Source: Chloroflexota bacterium (GTDB taxonomy: Bacteria; Chloroflexota; Limnocylindria; Limnocylindrales; CSP1-4). From it: a stretch of DNA of 20,446 nt. The notes under the pieces are model-generated. The model ran no database searches. It was not told the DNA's origin and saw nothing but the letters and a program-made list of their open reading frames with translations. Of this stretch, positions 6,941 to 14,646 are shown in pieces. A program made the translations under genes and the position numbers. The number at the start of each line of letters is the position of its first letter. Position 1 is the first letter of the stretch. The stretch covers positions 1-20,446 of the forward strand of contig JACQEH010000076.1 in NCBI GenBank assembly GCA_016200675.1, in the 5' to 3' direction.

Positions 6941-8995
6941 TCAGGGAATCCAGCGCGCGAACGCGCCATCGCTGGTGAGCTGCCGAGCCGCGCCGGTTGC
7001 CGCATCGAGGAGCCAGATCCCGTCCGAGACGGCCGGCGCGGCGGTCAGGGCCCGGCCGACGAGGAGCGTCGCGCCATCGGGGGAGAAGGCCGGCCAGCGC
7101 TCGAGCCGGCCCGGGGAGCCAGGCAGCTGACGCTCCAGCCCCGCGCCGACGACCCGGACGTGGGACGTCCCGGCGGCGTCCACCACCGAGAAGGCGAGCT
7201 GGCCGCCTGGCCCCGCGGCGATGAGCCCTGTTGCCCCGTCGGTTCCGCCGACGGGCGTGACCCGGCCCGCGAGATCGACCCGGTAGAGCGCGGCGCGACC
7301 GTCCGACCCGCTGCCGGCCACGTAGAAGTCCCCGCCGCTGGCCACCCAGATGGGGGCGTCGTCGGCGCGGATCGGCACCCGGATCGGCGCAGAGACCGGA
7401 ACCGAACCGGGCGGGTTCAGGTCGACGATCCAGGGCGTCCCGCCGGCCACGACGACGGCCGCCTTGAGGCTCAGCGGGTCGACGGCCGCCCGCGCCGTCC
7501 ACGGCGTGGCGCTCCCCGCCTCGAGGATTCCGTCTCCGCCAAGGCCGCTCGAGCCCGCCGACGGTGCCCCATGGTCCAGCACCTGGCGCTCGTCGCCCGA
7601 TGCCCCCGGCACGGGGACCAGCCACAGGCCGAGGTCGGAGCCATCGGCGCCTCGTCGGGCAAGCAGCACGTGGCTGTGGTCCGGGGTGAACGTCGGCGCG
7701 TACTCCAGGCGGCCGTCGTCGATCGTGATGCGCCTGAGGCCGCTGCCGTCGATCGCCATGACCGAGACGACCCCGCCCGCGGCGAACGTCACCAGGCCGC
7801 CGTCGGCCGACGTGTCGAAGCTGCTGACCGGCACCAGCTCGACCGTGAGCTGGCGCTGATTCGTGCCGTCAGGGTTCATGACCCAGACGTTCCGAACACC
7901 GCTCCGGGCGCTCAGGAACGCGATCTGGTTCTGGCCGGACGTGGTCGGGGCTCCGGTCGTGAACGACCACGTTCGACCCGCCGTCACAGCGGTCGGGTCG
8001 TCGAGGCGGGCGACCGTCGGGTCGAGGGTGATCGTGTAGGTCGTGTGGGCGGCGAGCGGCGTCGACGGCACGAACACGAGCGTGTCGGCCGAGCGCAGGC
8101 CGGAGGGCCCGGGGCTGGCCGGCGCGCCGGAATCCCCGCCGCGGGCCACGATCCGGATGTCGCCCTCGATGCTCGGCACGATGTGGAGCGCGGCGCGCGC
8201 CGTGTCGGGGTTGATCGGGGAATCGAACTCCACGGCGATGGGCGTCCCGATGCCGATGCCGGCCACGCCATCGCCCGGGACGAGGGCGGCGATCCCGAGG
8301 CCGGCTCCGACCGTCGTGAATCGCGTCGTGAACGGCACGCCCAGGCGGCTCCCGCCGGTGTCCGAGGCCTGCGGCGCGATGGTCAGCGTGTAAGTCGTCC
8401 CGAAGCGAAGCCCGTGGCCGAAGTCGATGGTCACGACGGAACCCTTCCAGGTGGCCGTGACGGGCACCGACGGCGTCACGCTGATCGCGGCCTCGACCGA
8501 GGCGGTGTCCATGAGGCGGTCGAAGACGAGCTCCACCTGGCCGTCGAGGGGCACGCCGCTGGCGGCGTCGGCCGGGGTCGCCCGCAGGATGACGGGGGCG
8601 CCGACGGTCCGGAAGGCCCAGCCGACCAGGCCGACCTCGTCGGCGTTGCCGGCGAGATCCTGGAACCCGGGCGCGATGCTGATCGTGAAGTCGGAGTCGG
8701 CCGGCAGCTTCTGCGAGGGCGTGAAGATGGCCGTCGAGCCATCCCAGCTGAAGGCGCCGTCGACGGCCGGGGCGATCCTGAAGCGGGACTCGACCGTGGA
8801 CGTCCGGACCGGCTCGGTGAACTCGATGTCGATCGCGGTGAGGGTCTGGGCGAGGCGTGGGTCGCCACCCGGAGCGCTCTGGGTGACGGCCTTGATGGCC
8901 GGCGGCCGACGATCGACCGTGGTCGCGTTCCAGAGGACGAGGCCGAGCCCCACGAGCGCCACGGAGACGCTCACAAGGGAGATCAACCGGCGCAT
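6941..8995 (-). CDS. Membrane-anchored protein with three Ig-like domains and a TolB-type beta-propeller
   Basis: This 684-residue exported protein is of unknown function. Residues 1-30 (MRRLISLVSVSVALVGLGLV...) form a signal anchor or uncleaved signal; there is no lipobox Cys. Three successive SbsA/Big_5-like Ig domains follow at about 31-132, 133-230 and 231-348. Each has the pattern P-a-d-a-...-I-x-v-x-F-(D/T)-x-x-(M/V/I) and ends in an F-x-T-x-G strand (WAFRTVG, TRFTTVG, WSFTTG). The rest is a propeller with PD40/WD40-like repeats, for example QIAFLSARSGVRNVWVMNPDGTNQRQLT near 358 and WPAFSPDGATLLVG near the end. ATG 8995 is chosen over GTG 9001 because GGAGG lies 5 bases before the ATG. 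The gene is divergent from lepB. Likely roles are cell-surface binding or scaffolding; no catalytic motif is visible. Confidence 0.85.
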   Translation of the reverse strand: MRRLISLVSVSVALVGLGLVLWNATTVDRRPPAIKAVTQSAPGGDPRLAQTLTAIDIEFTEPVRTSTVESRFRIAPAVDGAFSWDGSTAIFTPSQKLPADSDFTISIAPGFQDLAGNADEVGLVGWAFRTVGAPVILRATPADAASGVPLDGQVELVFDRLMDTASVEAAISVTPSVPVTATWKGSVVTIDFGHGLRFGTTYTLTIAPQASDTGGSRLGVPFTTRFTTVGAGLGIAALVPGDGVAGIGIGTPIAVEFDSPINPDTARAALHIVPSIEGDIRIVARGGDSGAPASPGPSGLRSADTLVFVPSTPLAAHTTYTITLDPTVARLDDPTAVTAGRTWSFTTGAPTTSGQNQIAFLSARSGVRNVWVMNPDGTNQRQLTVELVPVSSFDTSADGGLVTFAAGGVVSVMAIDGSGLRRITIDDGRLEYAPTFTPDHSHVLLARRGADGSDLGLWLVPVPGASGDERQVLDHGAPSAGSSGLGGDGILEAGSATPWTARAAVDPLSLKAAVVVAGGTPWIVDLNPPGSVPVSAPIRVPIRADDAPIWVASGGDFYVAGSGSDGRAALYRVDLAGRVTPVGGTDGATGLIAAGPGGQLAFSVVDAAGTSHVRVVGAGLERQLPGSPGRLERWPAFSPDGATLLVGRALTAAPAVSDGIWLLDAATGAARQLTSDGAFARWIP

Positions 8996-9032
8996 CGCCA
9001 CCTCCGCCCCGGACTGCCGGTCACGGGGCGGG

Positions 9033-9038
9033 ACGATA
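9033..9038 (-). promoter_or_regulatory. Candidate extended -10 for the Ig/propeller gene
   Basis: Within the 68-base divergent gap, the minus strand reads TGCTATCGT, a TG-n-TANNNT extended -10, about 37 bases before ATG 8995. There is no clear -35. The gene has a proper Shine-Dalgarno, so a short leader is expected. Confidence 0.35.
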
Positions 9039-9048
9039 GCACAGCACC

Positions 9049-9054
9049 TATACT
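9049..9054 (+). promoter_or_regulatory. -10 element of lepB, likely leaderless transcript
   Basis: TATACT ends 9 bases before the lepB GTG at 9064. No Shine-Dalgarno lies between them and no -35 is recognisable. A start site 6-9 bases downstream of the -10 would fall on or just beside the start codon, the layout of leaderless genes. Confidence 0.5.
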
Positions 9055-9063
9055 CGCGGTCCT

Positions 9064-9663
9064 GTGAGCCAGAAACCTGCCGTCGTCTGCCTCTTCGAGG
9101 TGCTCGAAACCCTCGTCCTGACGGTAGTCATCTTCTTCGGCATCCAGGCCTTCGTCGCCCAGCCCTACAAGGTCCAGCAGGGCTCGATGGAGAACACGTT
9201 GCTCCCCGAGCAGTACGTCCTCGTGGACAAGCTCTCGCCCCGCTGGGACGCCTACTCCTACGGCGACATCATCGTCTTCAAGCCGCCGGCCACCTGGACG
9301 CAGGGCTCCGACGTGCCCTTCATCAAGCGCGTGATCGGCCTGCCCGGCGACACGGTCGAGCTGAAGCAGGGCCTCGTCTACGTGAACGACGTCAAGGTCA
9401 ACGAGCCCTACATCTTCACCGCCGAGGACGGCACCCGGCAGCAGTCCTTCCCCGCCCCCGGCGGCGCGACGAAGTGGGTGGTGCCGGCCGGCCAGCTCTT
9501 CGTGATGGGCGACCACCGGGAAAATTCGGCCGACTCCCGGAACTTCGGGCCGATCGACGTCTCGAACGTCGTCGGCCGAGCGTGGCTCCGCTACTGGCCG
9601 TTCGACAAGCTCGGCTTCGTCGAGGTCCCGGCCCATCCGGAGCTGGCCAGCCCGGCACCATGA
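9064..9663 (+). CDS. lepB: Signal peptidase I
   Basis: This membrane-bound serine protease of family S26A removes signal peptides from exported proteins outside the membrane. The protein has 199 residues with one N-terminal transmembrane helix (about 12-31). The catalytic serine is in QQGSMENTL (Ser41), and the catalytic lysine is in FIKRVIGLPGDTVEL (Lys88). Box E is present as VMGDHRENSADSRNFGPI. The length and single anchor resemble Gram-positive-type enzymes more than the two-helix E. coli LepB. The start is GTG, with no Shine-Dalgarno but a -10 just upstream. The next gene starts 10 bases after the stop, so lepB heads an operon with two membrane proteins. Confidence 0.95.
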   Translation: MSQKPAVVCLFEVLETLVLTVVIFFGIQAFVAQPYKVQQGSMENTLLPEQYVLVDKLSPRWDAYSYGDIIVFKPPATWTQGSDVPFIKRVIGLPGDTVELKQGLVYVNDVKVNEPYIFTAEDGTRQQSFPAPGGATKWVVPAGQLFVMGDHRENSADSRNFGPIDVSNVVGRAWLRYWPFDKLGFVEVPAHPELASPAP

Positions 9664-9673
9664 GCCCGAGGGT

Positions 9674-10441
9674 GTGAACCCCATCCAAACGGGGCTGGCG
9701 CTGCTCGTCACGGCCGGCGCGGTGACGGCGATCTCGGCTCGCGAGCGACGGACCGCGCTGGTGGGCCTGGCCGTCGCCCTCGGTCTCTCGCCCTTCCTGG
9801 GGGAACCGCTGCCCCAGATGTCGACCCTCGCCAGCCGTGTCGTGGGGGCAGCCCTGGCGGCCTATCTCCTGCGGGCCGTGGTCGAGCGTGCCCGGACGAC
9901 CCCGGCTCGAGGGCCCCAGCTGCCCGGTGGATCCCGGATCGGCTGGCCGGCCGAAGCGCTCATCGCCGCCGCGGCCTGGGTCGTCGCCGTCGAGCTCGCA
10001 GCCGAGCTGGCAACGCTCGCCCTTGGGGACTCGTCGGCGCCGGCCACGGGCGTCATCGGGATGCTCACCCCCGCGGCCGTCGCGGCGGCCGCGGGACTCG
10101 CCTCGATCGTCGTCGCGATCGTCCCGACATTCGGCGGGCGGGATGCGATGCGGACCACGACGGGCTCGCTCGTCCTCATCCAGGGGATACTCCTCTTCCA
10201 GGTCGGGATCGCCGGGCCGCCGGGTGACCTGGAGCAGCTCGGCGGGGTGGTCCTCATCCTGGCTCTCGCCACCGCCGGTGCGTGGCTCATCGGCGCCGAG
10301 GGCCGGCGATCCCGCCTCGAGGCCGGGCGGGAGCCGGCCGAAGACTGGGCTGGCGAGTGCGGGACCGGGACCGCGGATGGCCCCCGCGCGCCGCTCGACG
10401 ACCCTGCCCGGAGTAGCGCTCCACGCGGTGGCACGCCGTGA
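9674..10441 (+). CDS. Lysine-free polytopic membrane protein in the lepB operon
   Basis: I do not recognise this family with certainty. The 255-residue protein has about seven hydrophobic segments (near 4-22, 28-44, 53-72, 93-117, 125-150, 162-180 and 190-207) and a hydrophilic, Pro/Gly/Asp-rich C-terminal tail from about 209. It contains no lysine at all. Its place immediately before a NuoL/M/N-like protein, and the sequence TTTGSLVLIQGILLFQVGI, suggest a NuoK- or HyfE-like small partner subunit, but this is inference. The start is GTG 9674, 10 bases after the lepB stop, with GAGGGT almost touching the start. Its stop overlaps the next gene's GTG as GTGA, which implies translational coupling and probably a joint complex. 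Confidence 0.7.
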   Translation: MNPIQTGLALLVTAGAVTAISARERRTALVGLAVALGLSPFLGEPLPQMSTLASRVVGAALAAYLLRAVVERARTTPARGPQLPGGSRIGWPAEALIAAAAWVVAVELAAELATLALGDSSAPATGVIGMLTPAAVAAAAGLASIVVAIVPTFGGRDAMRTTTGSLVLIQGILLFQVGIAGPPGDLEQLGGVVLILALATAGAWLIGAEGRRSRLEAGREPAEDWAGECGTGTADGPRAPLDDPARSSAPRGGTP

Positions 10442-11952
10442 GCGTTCTCCTGCTCGCGGCGCTCACGATCCCGGGCGGCATCGCGACCGTGCTCGTGGCG
10501 GCGAGGAGGAGGCGCGCCTTCGCCATCGGGCTCGCCGCGGCCGCCGCCTCCATCGTCGTTGCGGCTTCGATCGGGGCCGAGGACACGGTCCCCCTCGCGG
10601 GCGCCGTCATCGGCGGCTCCGACGGGCTCCGGACCATCACCCTGGCCTGGGCGATCTCGACCTTCCTCTTCGGCCTCATGGACGGCCTGCTGGGCGACGG
10701 ACCGAGCGTCCTTGGGCCCTCGCTCGTCGGCCTCGGGCTCGGCGCGCTCGGGCTCTCGGCGGCCGATGCCGGGATCGGCTTCGTCGTCCTGACGGCGGCC
10801 GCGGTGGTGGCAGCCGTGCTGCCGCTCGTGATGGTCCGGGGCGGTCCGATGGCCGCACCGGGCCTCGGCCTCCACACGCTCCGGCCGGTCGTGGGGGCCG
10901 GTGCGCTCACGATCGTCGCGGTCGTCTGGGGCGCCTCGCCGGTCGGCCCGTTCTCGGCCGGGGCGTTGCCCGGCATCGCCGATCCCGCCCTGGAGCGGAG
11001 CCTCGGCCTGGCCCTCCTGGTCGTCGCCGGTGCCGTCGCCGTCCGGCTCGGGGCGATTCCCTTCCATGCCTGGAGCGCCCGGTTCACGGAAGCCCTGCCG
11101 GGCTCCGCGGTCCCCCCGCTCCTCGCCTGGGGAGCCGGCGCCTTCGCCCTCGTGGCGCTCGGCTGGGTGGACGTGACGATCACCCCGGCCGGCGCGAGCC
11201 TGGGCGCCGAGCGGGACCTGATCGCCATCGTGGCGATCGCGAGCATCGTCCTGGGCGGCATCGCCGCGGTCATCCATGACGACATCGAACACGTCCTGGC
11301 CTACGCCATCGTCCAGGACGCCGGCATCGCCCTCCTGTCCTTCGCGACGCTGGGCGACGCGGCCGTGGCGGCCGGCCGCGACTGGATCGTCGCCGCGATG
11401 GCCGTGACGAGCGGCCTTGCCGCATGGGTGCTGGTGACGCGGGCGACGTTCCGGACCAACCGCCGGGCCGACCTTCGCGGGTGGGCGCGGCGCTCCCCGA
11501 TCCTGGGCGCGGCCCTGGTCGTGGTCCTCGCCGCGGCCGTCGGCCTGCCCGGCATGGCGGCCTTCGGTGCTCGCGGGACGATCATCGACCTGGCGGCCCC
11601 GGGAGCACTCGGGGTCCTGGTCCTGATCTTCGCCCTGGCCCCCGTCGTCTTCCTCGGGCGCCTCCTCCTGACCGGCGTGGACGCGATGAGCGGGCCGGTA
11701 CGGGAGGCGGCCCGGGCCGACGTCCACATCCGCGGCGGGCGGGCCGACGGCTGGGCCGACGATCCGTCCCCGCTTCGCGTGGCCGTGGCCGTCGTGCAGA
11801 CGAATCGCCATGCCCTTGCCGCCGCGGCAGCCGTCCTGGCGGCCCTGATCGGGCTCGGCGTGGCGGTCGGCGGGCTCGGGTCGACGGTCGTCGGCGGAGG
11901 ATCGGGTCAGGAGCCCGGCGCGAGCCCCTCCGGAATCAACGGCGGACCGTAG
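10438..11952 (+). CDS. Divergent NuoL/M/N-type antiporter-like membrane protein, lysine-free
   Basis: This 504-residue protein is very hydrophobic, with about 13-14 transmembrane segments. Three stretches match the proton-conducting core of complex I and Mrp antiporter subunits: VRLGAIPFHAWSARFTEALP (about 202-221, family PFHxWxPxAxExAP); DDIEHVLAYAIVQDAG (281-296, family DxKRxLAYSSIxHxG); and GLPGMAAFGARG (369-380, family GIPPxAGFxGK). The family's proton-carrying lysines are absent: KR has become EH, the final GK has become RG, the SK of TM7 has become WG, and no lysine occurs anywhere in the protein. The TM5 glutamate is not visible either. It is thus a degenerate or repurposed relative, perhaps a structural subunit. 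The start is GTG 10438, overlapping the upstream stop. It converges with ndk, 33 bases away. Confidence 0.75.
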   Translation: MSVLLLAALTIPGGIATVLVAARRRRAFAIGLAAAAASIVVAASIGAEDTVPLAGAVIGGSDGLRTITLAWAISTFLFGLMDGLLGDGPSVLGPSLVGLGLGALGLSAADAGIGFVVLTAAAVVAAVLPLVMVRGGPMAAPGLGLHTLRPVVGAGALTIVAVVWGASPVGPFSAGALPGIADPALERSLGLALLVVAGAVAVRLGAIPFHAWSARFTEALPGSAVPPLLAWGAGAFALVALGWVDVTITPAGASLGAERDLIAIVAIASIVLGGIAAVIHDDIEHVLAYAIVQDAGIALLSFATLGDAAVAAGRDWIVAAMAVTSGLAAWVLVTRATFRTNRRADLRGWARRSPILGAALVVVLAAAVGLPGMAAFGARGTIIDLAAPGALGVLVLIFALAPVVFLGRLLLTGVDAMSGPVREAARADVHIRGGRADGWADDPSPLRVAVAVVQTNRHALAAAAAVLAALIGLGVAVGGLGSTVVGGGSGQEPGASPSGINGGP

Positions 11953-11969
11953 GCGCGAATCAGCGCGCC
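11952..11969. terminator. Hairpin in the convergent gap before ndk
   Basis: GGCGCG (11952-11957), loop AATCAG and CGCGCC (11964-11969) form a perfect 6-bp stem between two convergent stop codons. No U-tract follows on either strand, so this is only a possible bidirectional terminator. Confidence 0.3.
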
Positions 11970-11985
11970 GGTCTCGAGCCGCCGG

Positions 11986-12447
11986 TCAGTCTGCCGGGGC
12001 GAGGACCCAGCGATCGATCTCGCGGTCGTAGTCCAGCAGCTCGGTGGCCGTGAACCACAGGGCGATCTCGGTGGCGGCGGTCTCTGGGGAGTCCGAGGCG
12101 TGGACGAGGTTCTGCGCCGTCTCGAGGGCGAAGTCGCCGCGGATCGTGCCCGGCGCCGCCTCGTTGGGCCGCGTTGCGCCGTGCATCGTCCGGACGACGG
12201 CCACCGCATTCGGTCCCTCCAGGACCGCCGCGACGACCGGCCCACTGATGATGAAGGCGACGAGGCTGCCGAAGAACGGCTTGGCGCTGTGGACGGCGTA
12301 GTGGCGCTCGGCCAGCTCGCGACTGACGGCCATCAGCTTGAGGCCCACGAGCCGCAGCCCGCGAGCCTCGTAGCGGGCGAGTATCCGGCCGGCGAGCAGG
12401 CGCTGCACGCCGTCGGGCTTGACCAGGACCAGGGTGCGCTCGGTCAC
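11986..12447 (-). CDS. ndk: Nucleoside diphosphate kinase
   Basis: Ndk balances nucleoside triphosphate pools by moving the gamma-phosphate from one NTP to another NDP through a phosphohistidine. The protein has 153 residues, slightly longer than the usual 140-150. It opens with TERTLVLVKPDGVQR, carries MHGATRPNEAAPGTIRGDFA, and keeps the catalytic His116 in NLVHASDS (usually NxxHxSD). The C-terminal tail IALWFTATELLDYDREIDRWVLAPAD is typical. The start is GTG 12447 with GGAGG 4 bases upstream. It is the last gene of a minus-strand group, 69 bases after the TPR-like gene. That gap holds a small GCCGC-CTGA-GCGGC stem (12486-12499, plus-strand reading). Confidence 0.96.
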   Translation of the reverse strand: MTERTLVLVKPDGVQRLLAGRILARYEARGLRLVGLKLMAVSRELAERHYAVHSAKPFFGSLVAFIISGPVVAAVLEGPNAVAVVRTMHGATRPNEAAPGTIRGDFALETAQNLVHASDSPETAATEIALWFTATELLDYDREIDRWVLAPAD

Positions 12448-12516
12448 GATTCCTCCAAGGGACGGGCGATCCGGGGATCAATGGTGCCGCCTGAGCGGCA
12501 AATCGTCACGATGACG

Positions 12517-13380
12517 TCAGTCCCTCCGCCGATGCGCCGGCTCCTCGAGCGCAGCCGCGGCCGCGGTGTACGCGGCCTCCGCATCGAGCACGCGGCCGAG
12601 GATCCGGCAGGCATCGCCGCGCAGCACGAGGGCCGCGGGTTCGTGGCGCCGACCGAGCGCTTCGAGCACGCCTGGCGCGAGGGTTGCGTCCATCCGGAGG
12701 GCGAGCGCCAGTCGCTCGATCCCGACCGAGAGCCGATCTGGGCTGCCGGCCCGGATGTCCGTCCGTCCCTGGGCAAGGAGATCGGCGGGGCTCGATGACG
12801 GAGCGGGCGTGCGGCCGCTGGGACGCGCGCCGGTCGGCGCGGGTGGAACGTCGTCCGGCCAGAGGCCCGGACCGTCGAGGGACGCGCGCGGATCCGGGGC
12901 GCCCTCGGCGGCCCCCTGCGGAGCGGTCGCCGGCGGTCTGACCTTCGCGCCGCGGCCGGGACCGAAGGCCTCGAGCGGCTCGACCGCGACGGCGGGGGCG
13001 GCGGGCCAGAAGGCGCGCCGGGGCATGCCGGCGAAGTGGCGCTCCAGCGCCTCGACCGTGAGGTCGGCGAGGGCGGCTACGTGCTCCCGGGCCTCGCCGG
13101 GCCGTCCCGCGGCGGCCGCCGCCTCCGCCGCGACGACACGGGCGATCGGCTGACCCCCGCCGGCCTCGAGGTGCGCGGCGGCGGCCCGGGCCGCGGTGTC
13201 GAGATCGCCGGTCCGCCAACGCACCTCGGCCAGGTCCGCCAGGCCAGCCACGTCAAGGCGGTCGGCGGCGGCCAGCTGCTCGAGCTCGGCTCGAGCGAGG
13301 AGATACGCGCCGAGCCGGAGGTGGATGCCGGCCACCCGTTGCTCGACGGCGCTCGCCCTCGCCACGGGAGTGCCGGTCAC
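12517..13380 (-). CDS. TPR-like tetratricopeptide/alpha-helical repeat protein
   Basis: This 287-residue hypothetical protein has two helical-repeat blocks. The first, at about 10-110, reads VAGIHLRLGAYLLARAELEQLAAADRLDVAGLADLAEVRWRTGDLDTAARAAAAHLEAGGGQPIARVVAAEAAAAAGRPGEAREHV and has tetratricopeptide spacing. The second, at about 215-285, ends in LVLRGDACRILGRVLDAEAAYTAAAAAL. A Pro/Gly/Ala-rich, low-complexity linker of about 80 residues (AVEPLEAFGPGRGAKVRPPATAPQG...) joins them. No signal peptide is visible. The start is GTG 13380, which overlaps the peptidase stop as GTGA, so the two are coupled. Its frame is continuous with the N-terminal frame of the peptidase only because of the frameshift there. 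A role as a scaffold or partner for the peptidase is a guess. Confidence 0.72.
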   Translation of the reverse strand: MTGTPVARASAVEQRVAGIHLRLGAYLLARAELEQLAAADRLDVAGLADLAEVRWRTGDLDTAARAAAAHLEAGGGQPIARVVAAEAAAAAGRPGEAREHVAALADLTVEALERHFAGMPRRAFWPAAPAVAVEPLEAFGPGRGAKVRPPATAPQGAAEGAPDPRASLDGPGLWPDDVPPAPTGARPSGRTPAPSSSPADLLAQGRTDIRAGSPDRLSVGIERLALALRMDATLAPGVLEALGRRHEPAALVLRGDACRILGRVLDAEAAYTAAAAALEEPAHRRRD

Positions 13381-14535
13381 GAGGGCAGCCGGAGGCGGGC
13401 GTCGAGCCCTCGCAGGTAGCGCGCGGGGGCGACCACGGCGAGGCGCAGGAACTCGTCCCGGAAGAGCGACGCGGCAAGGCGGTGCACGTCGTCGGCCCGG
13501 ACCGCCTCCACTGCCGCGAGCGCCTCGTCCAGGGTCAGGACCCGGTCGTGGAGCGCCTCCTGGCCGCCGACCCACGAAGCCAGGTGGCGGGTCTCGTCCA
13601 TCCGCAGCTCCAGGCCGCCCGACAGGTAGGCCTTCGCCTTGGCCAGCTCGGCTTCCGGGACGGGCGCGTCGCGCATCCCGGCCAGCTCCACGGGCGTCCC
13701 GATCGACCAGGGAGAGGTAGAGGCGGCTGCTCATGCCGTCGCCGAGGGCCGCGTTGAGGACCGACAGCGCCCAGGCGTCGGGATGGTCCCGGGGAAGGGC
13801 CGGGACGCCGACGCTGAGCTGGGCCTGGGTGGTCGACCGCCGGCCGACCAGGACCCGCTCGCCGGCCGGCAGGAGGGGTGACGCCTCGTAGCCGCCGACG
13901 GCCCCGTTGCCGCGCCCGAAGGCCCGCTCGACGAGCCCGAGGGCCTCGGCGTGGGCGATGTCCCCGGCGATCGCGACCACGGCGTTGGCCGGGCGATAGC
14001 GGCTGCTCCAGAACTCGCGGATGCGGGCCGGAGCGAGGCCCCGGATGTCGGCCTCCTCGCCGCAGATCTCCCGGCCCAGCGGGCCGCTCCCGAACATCGC
14101 CCGCTGGAAGAGGATCTGGCAGTACTCAGCCGGATCGTCGAGGTAGCCCCGGATCTCCTCGACGATGACGTCCCGCTCGCGGTCGATCTCGGCGTCGTCG
14201 AGGGCGGGACGGCAGATCAGCTCCCCGAGGACATCGACGGCGCGTGCCACCTCGCGACGCGGGACGCGCGCCCAGTAGACGGTCGACTCACGATCGGTGG
14301 CCGCGTTGAAGGAGCCCCCCACGCCCTCGATCGCCTCGCTGAGGGCGCGCGTCGAGGGGTAGGCGTGGGTGCCCTTGAAGGTCAGGTGCTCGAGGAAGTG
14401 GGCGACGCCCACCTGGCCCTCGACCTCGCCCCGCGACCCGGCCAGGACGTAGGCGGCCACCGAGACGGAGCGCGATCCGGGCAGCTCCGCGCTGATCATC
14501 CGCGGCCCGTCGGGCAGCACCGTCCGTTCGAACAT
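13377..14535 (-). CDS. M16 family zinc metallopeptidase (processing-peptidase/PqqL-like), frameshifted
   Basis: This is a zinc protease of the pitrilysin/processing-peptidase family. The inverted zinc motif HFLEH is at residues 46-50 (GVAHFLEHLTFKGT), and the third ligand is the Glu of IVEEIRGYLDDP about 76 residues later. The middle (RPANAVVAIAGDI ... ALPRDHPDAWALSVLNAALGDGMSSRLYLSL) is standard. At about 13691-13715 the frame shifts by one base, and the C-terminal half continues as MRDAPVPEAELAKAKAYLSGGLELRMDETRHLASWVGGQEAL ... FRDEFLRLAVVAPA to TGA 13377. About 45 residues normally found at this point (the GLAYxVxS...G..GVxP region) are missing, and the 1159-base span is not a multiple of three. 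ATG 14535 has no Shine-Dalgarno but a TACCAT element 7 bases upstream. Confidence 0.88.
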
Positions 14536-14542
14536 CGGCCCG

Positions 14543-14548
14543 ATGGTA
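14543..14548 (-). promoter_or_regulatory. -10 element of the M16 peptidase gene, likely leaderless
   Basis: On the minus strand, TACCAT is followed by 7 bases (CGGGCCG) and then the ATG at 14535. The block TACCATCGGGCC recurs, with one or two changes, before coaX, the 16325-16753 gene and the permease gene. Confidence 0.5.
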
Positions 14549-14601
14549 CCCGCTGGGAGGAGAGCGAGCCGGGCCCGGGGCGAGAGACGACCCGGAAATG
14601 C

Positions 14602-14634
14602 GAGCGGCCGGCGCCCGTCGGACGCCGGCCGCTC
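14602..14634 (-). terminator. Strong 12-bp hairpin after the purine permease gene
   Basis: GAGCGGCCGGCG (14602-14613), a 9-base loop and CGCCGGCCGCTC (14623-14634) form a perfect GC-rich stem. It lies 12 bases past the permease stop on the minus strand. The following bases, GCATTTCC, contain only three T, so it would be a U-poor terminator or a 3'-end stabiliser. It separates the permease from the M16 promoter. Confidence 0.55.
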
Positions 14635-14646
14635 ATCGGGCTCGAG

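Noticed and set aside
6935..9067. 710-residue open frame on the plus strand
   Set aside because: It is a shadow of the Ig/propeller gene, with no signal, RBS or recognisable motif.
12512..12519. TGACGTCA palindrome overlapping the TPR-like gene stop as an operator
   Set aside because: A single 8-bp palindrome is expected by chance in this much sequence, and no second copy is near.
12517..14535. A 672-residue fusion of M16 peptidase and TPR-like protein
   Set aside because: The middle part is out-of-frame noise, while the real peptidase C-terminus ends in a GTGA overlap with the TPR-like gene.
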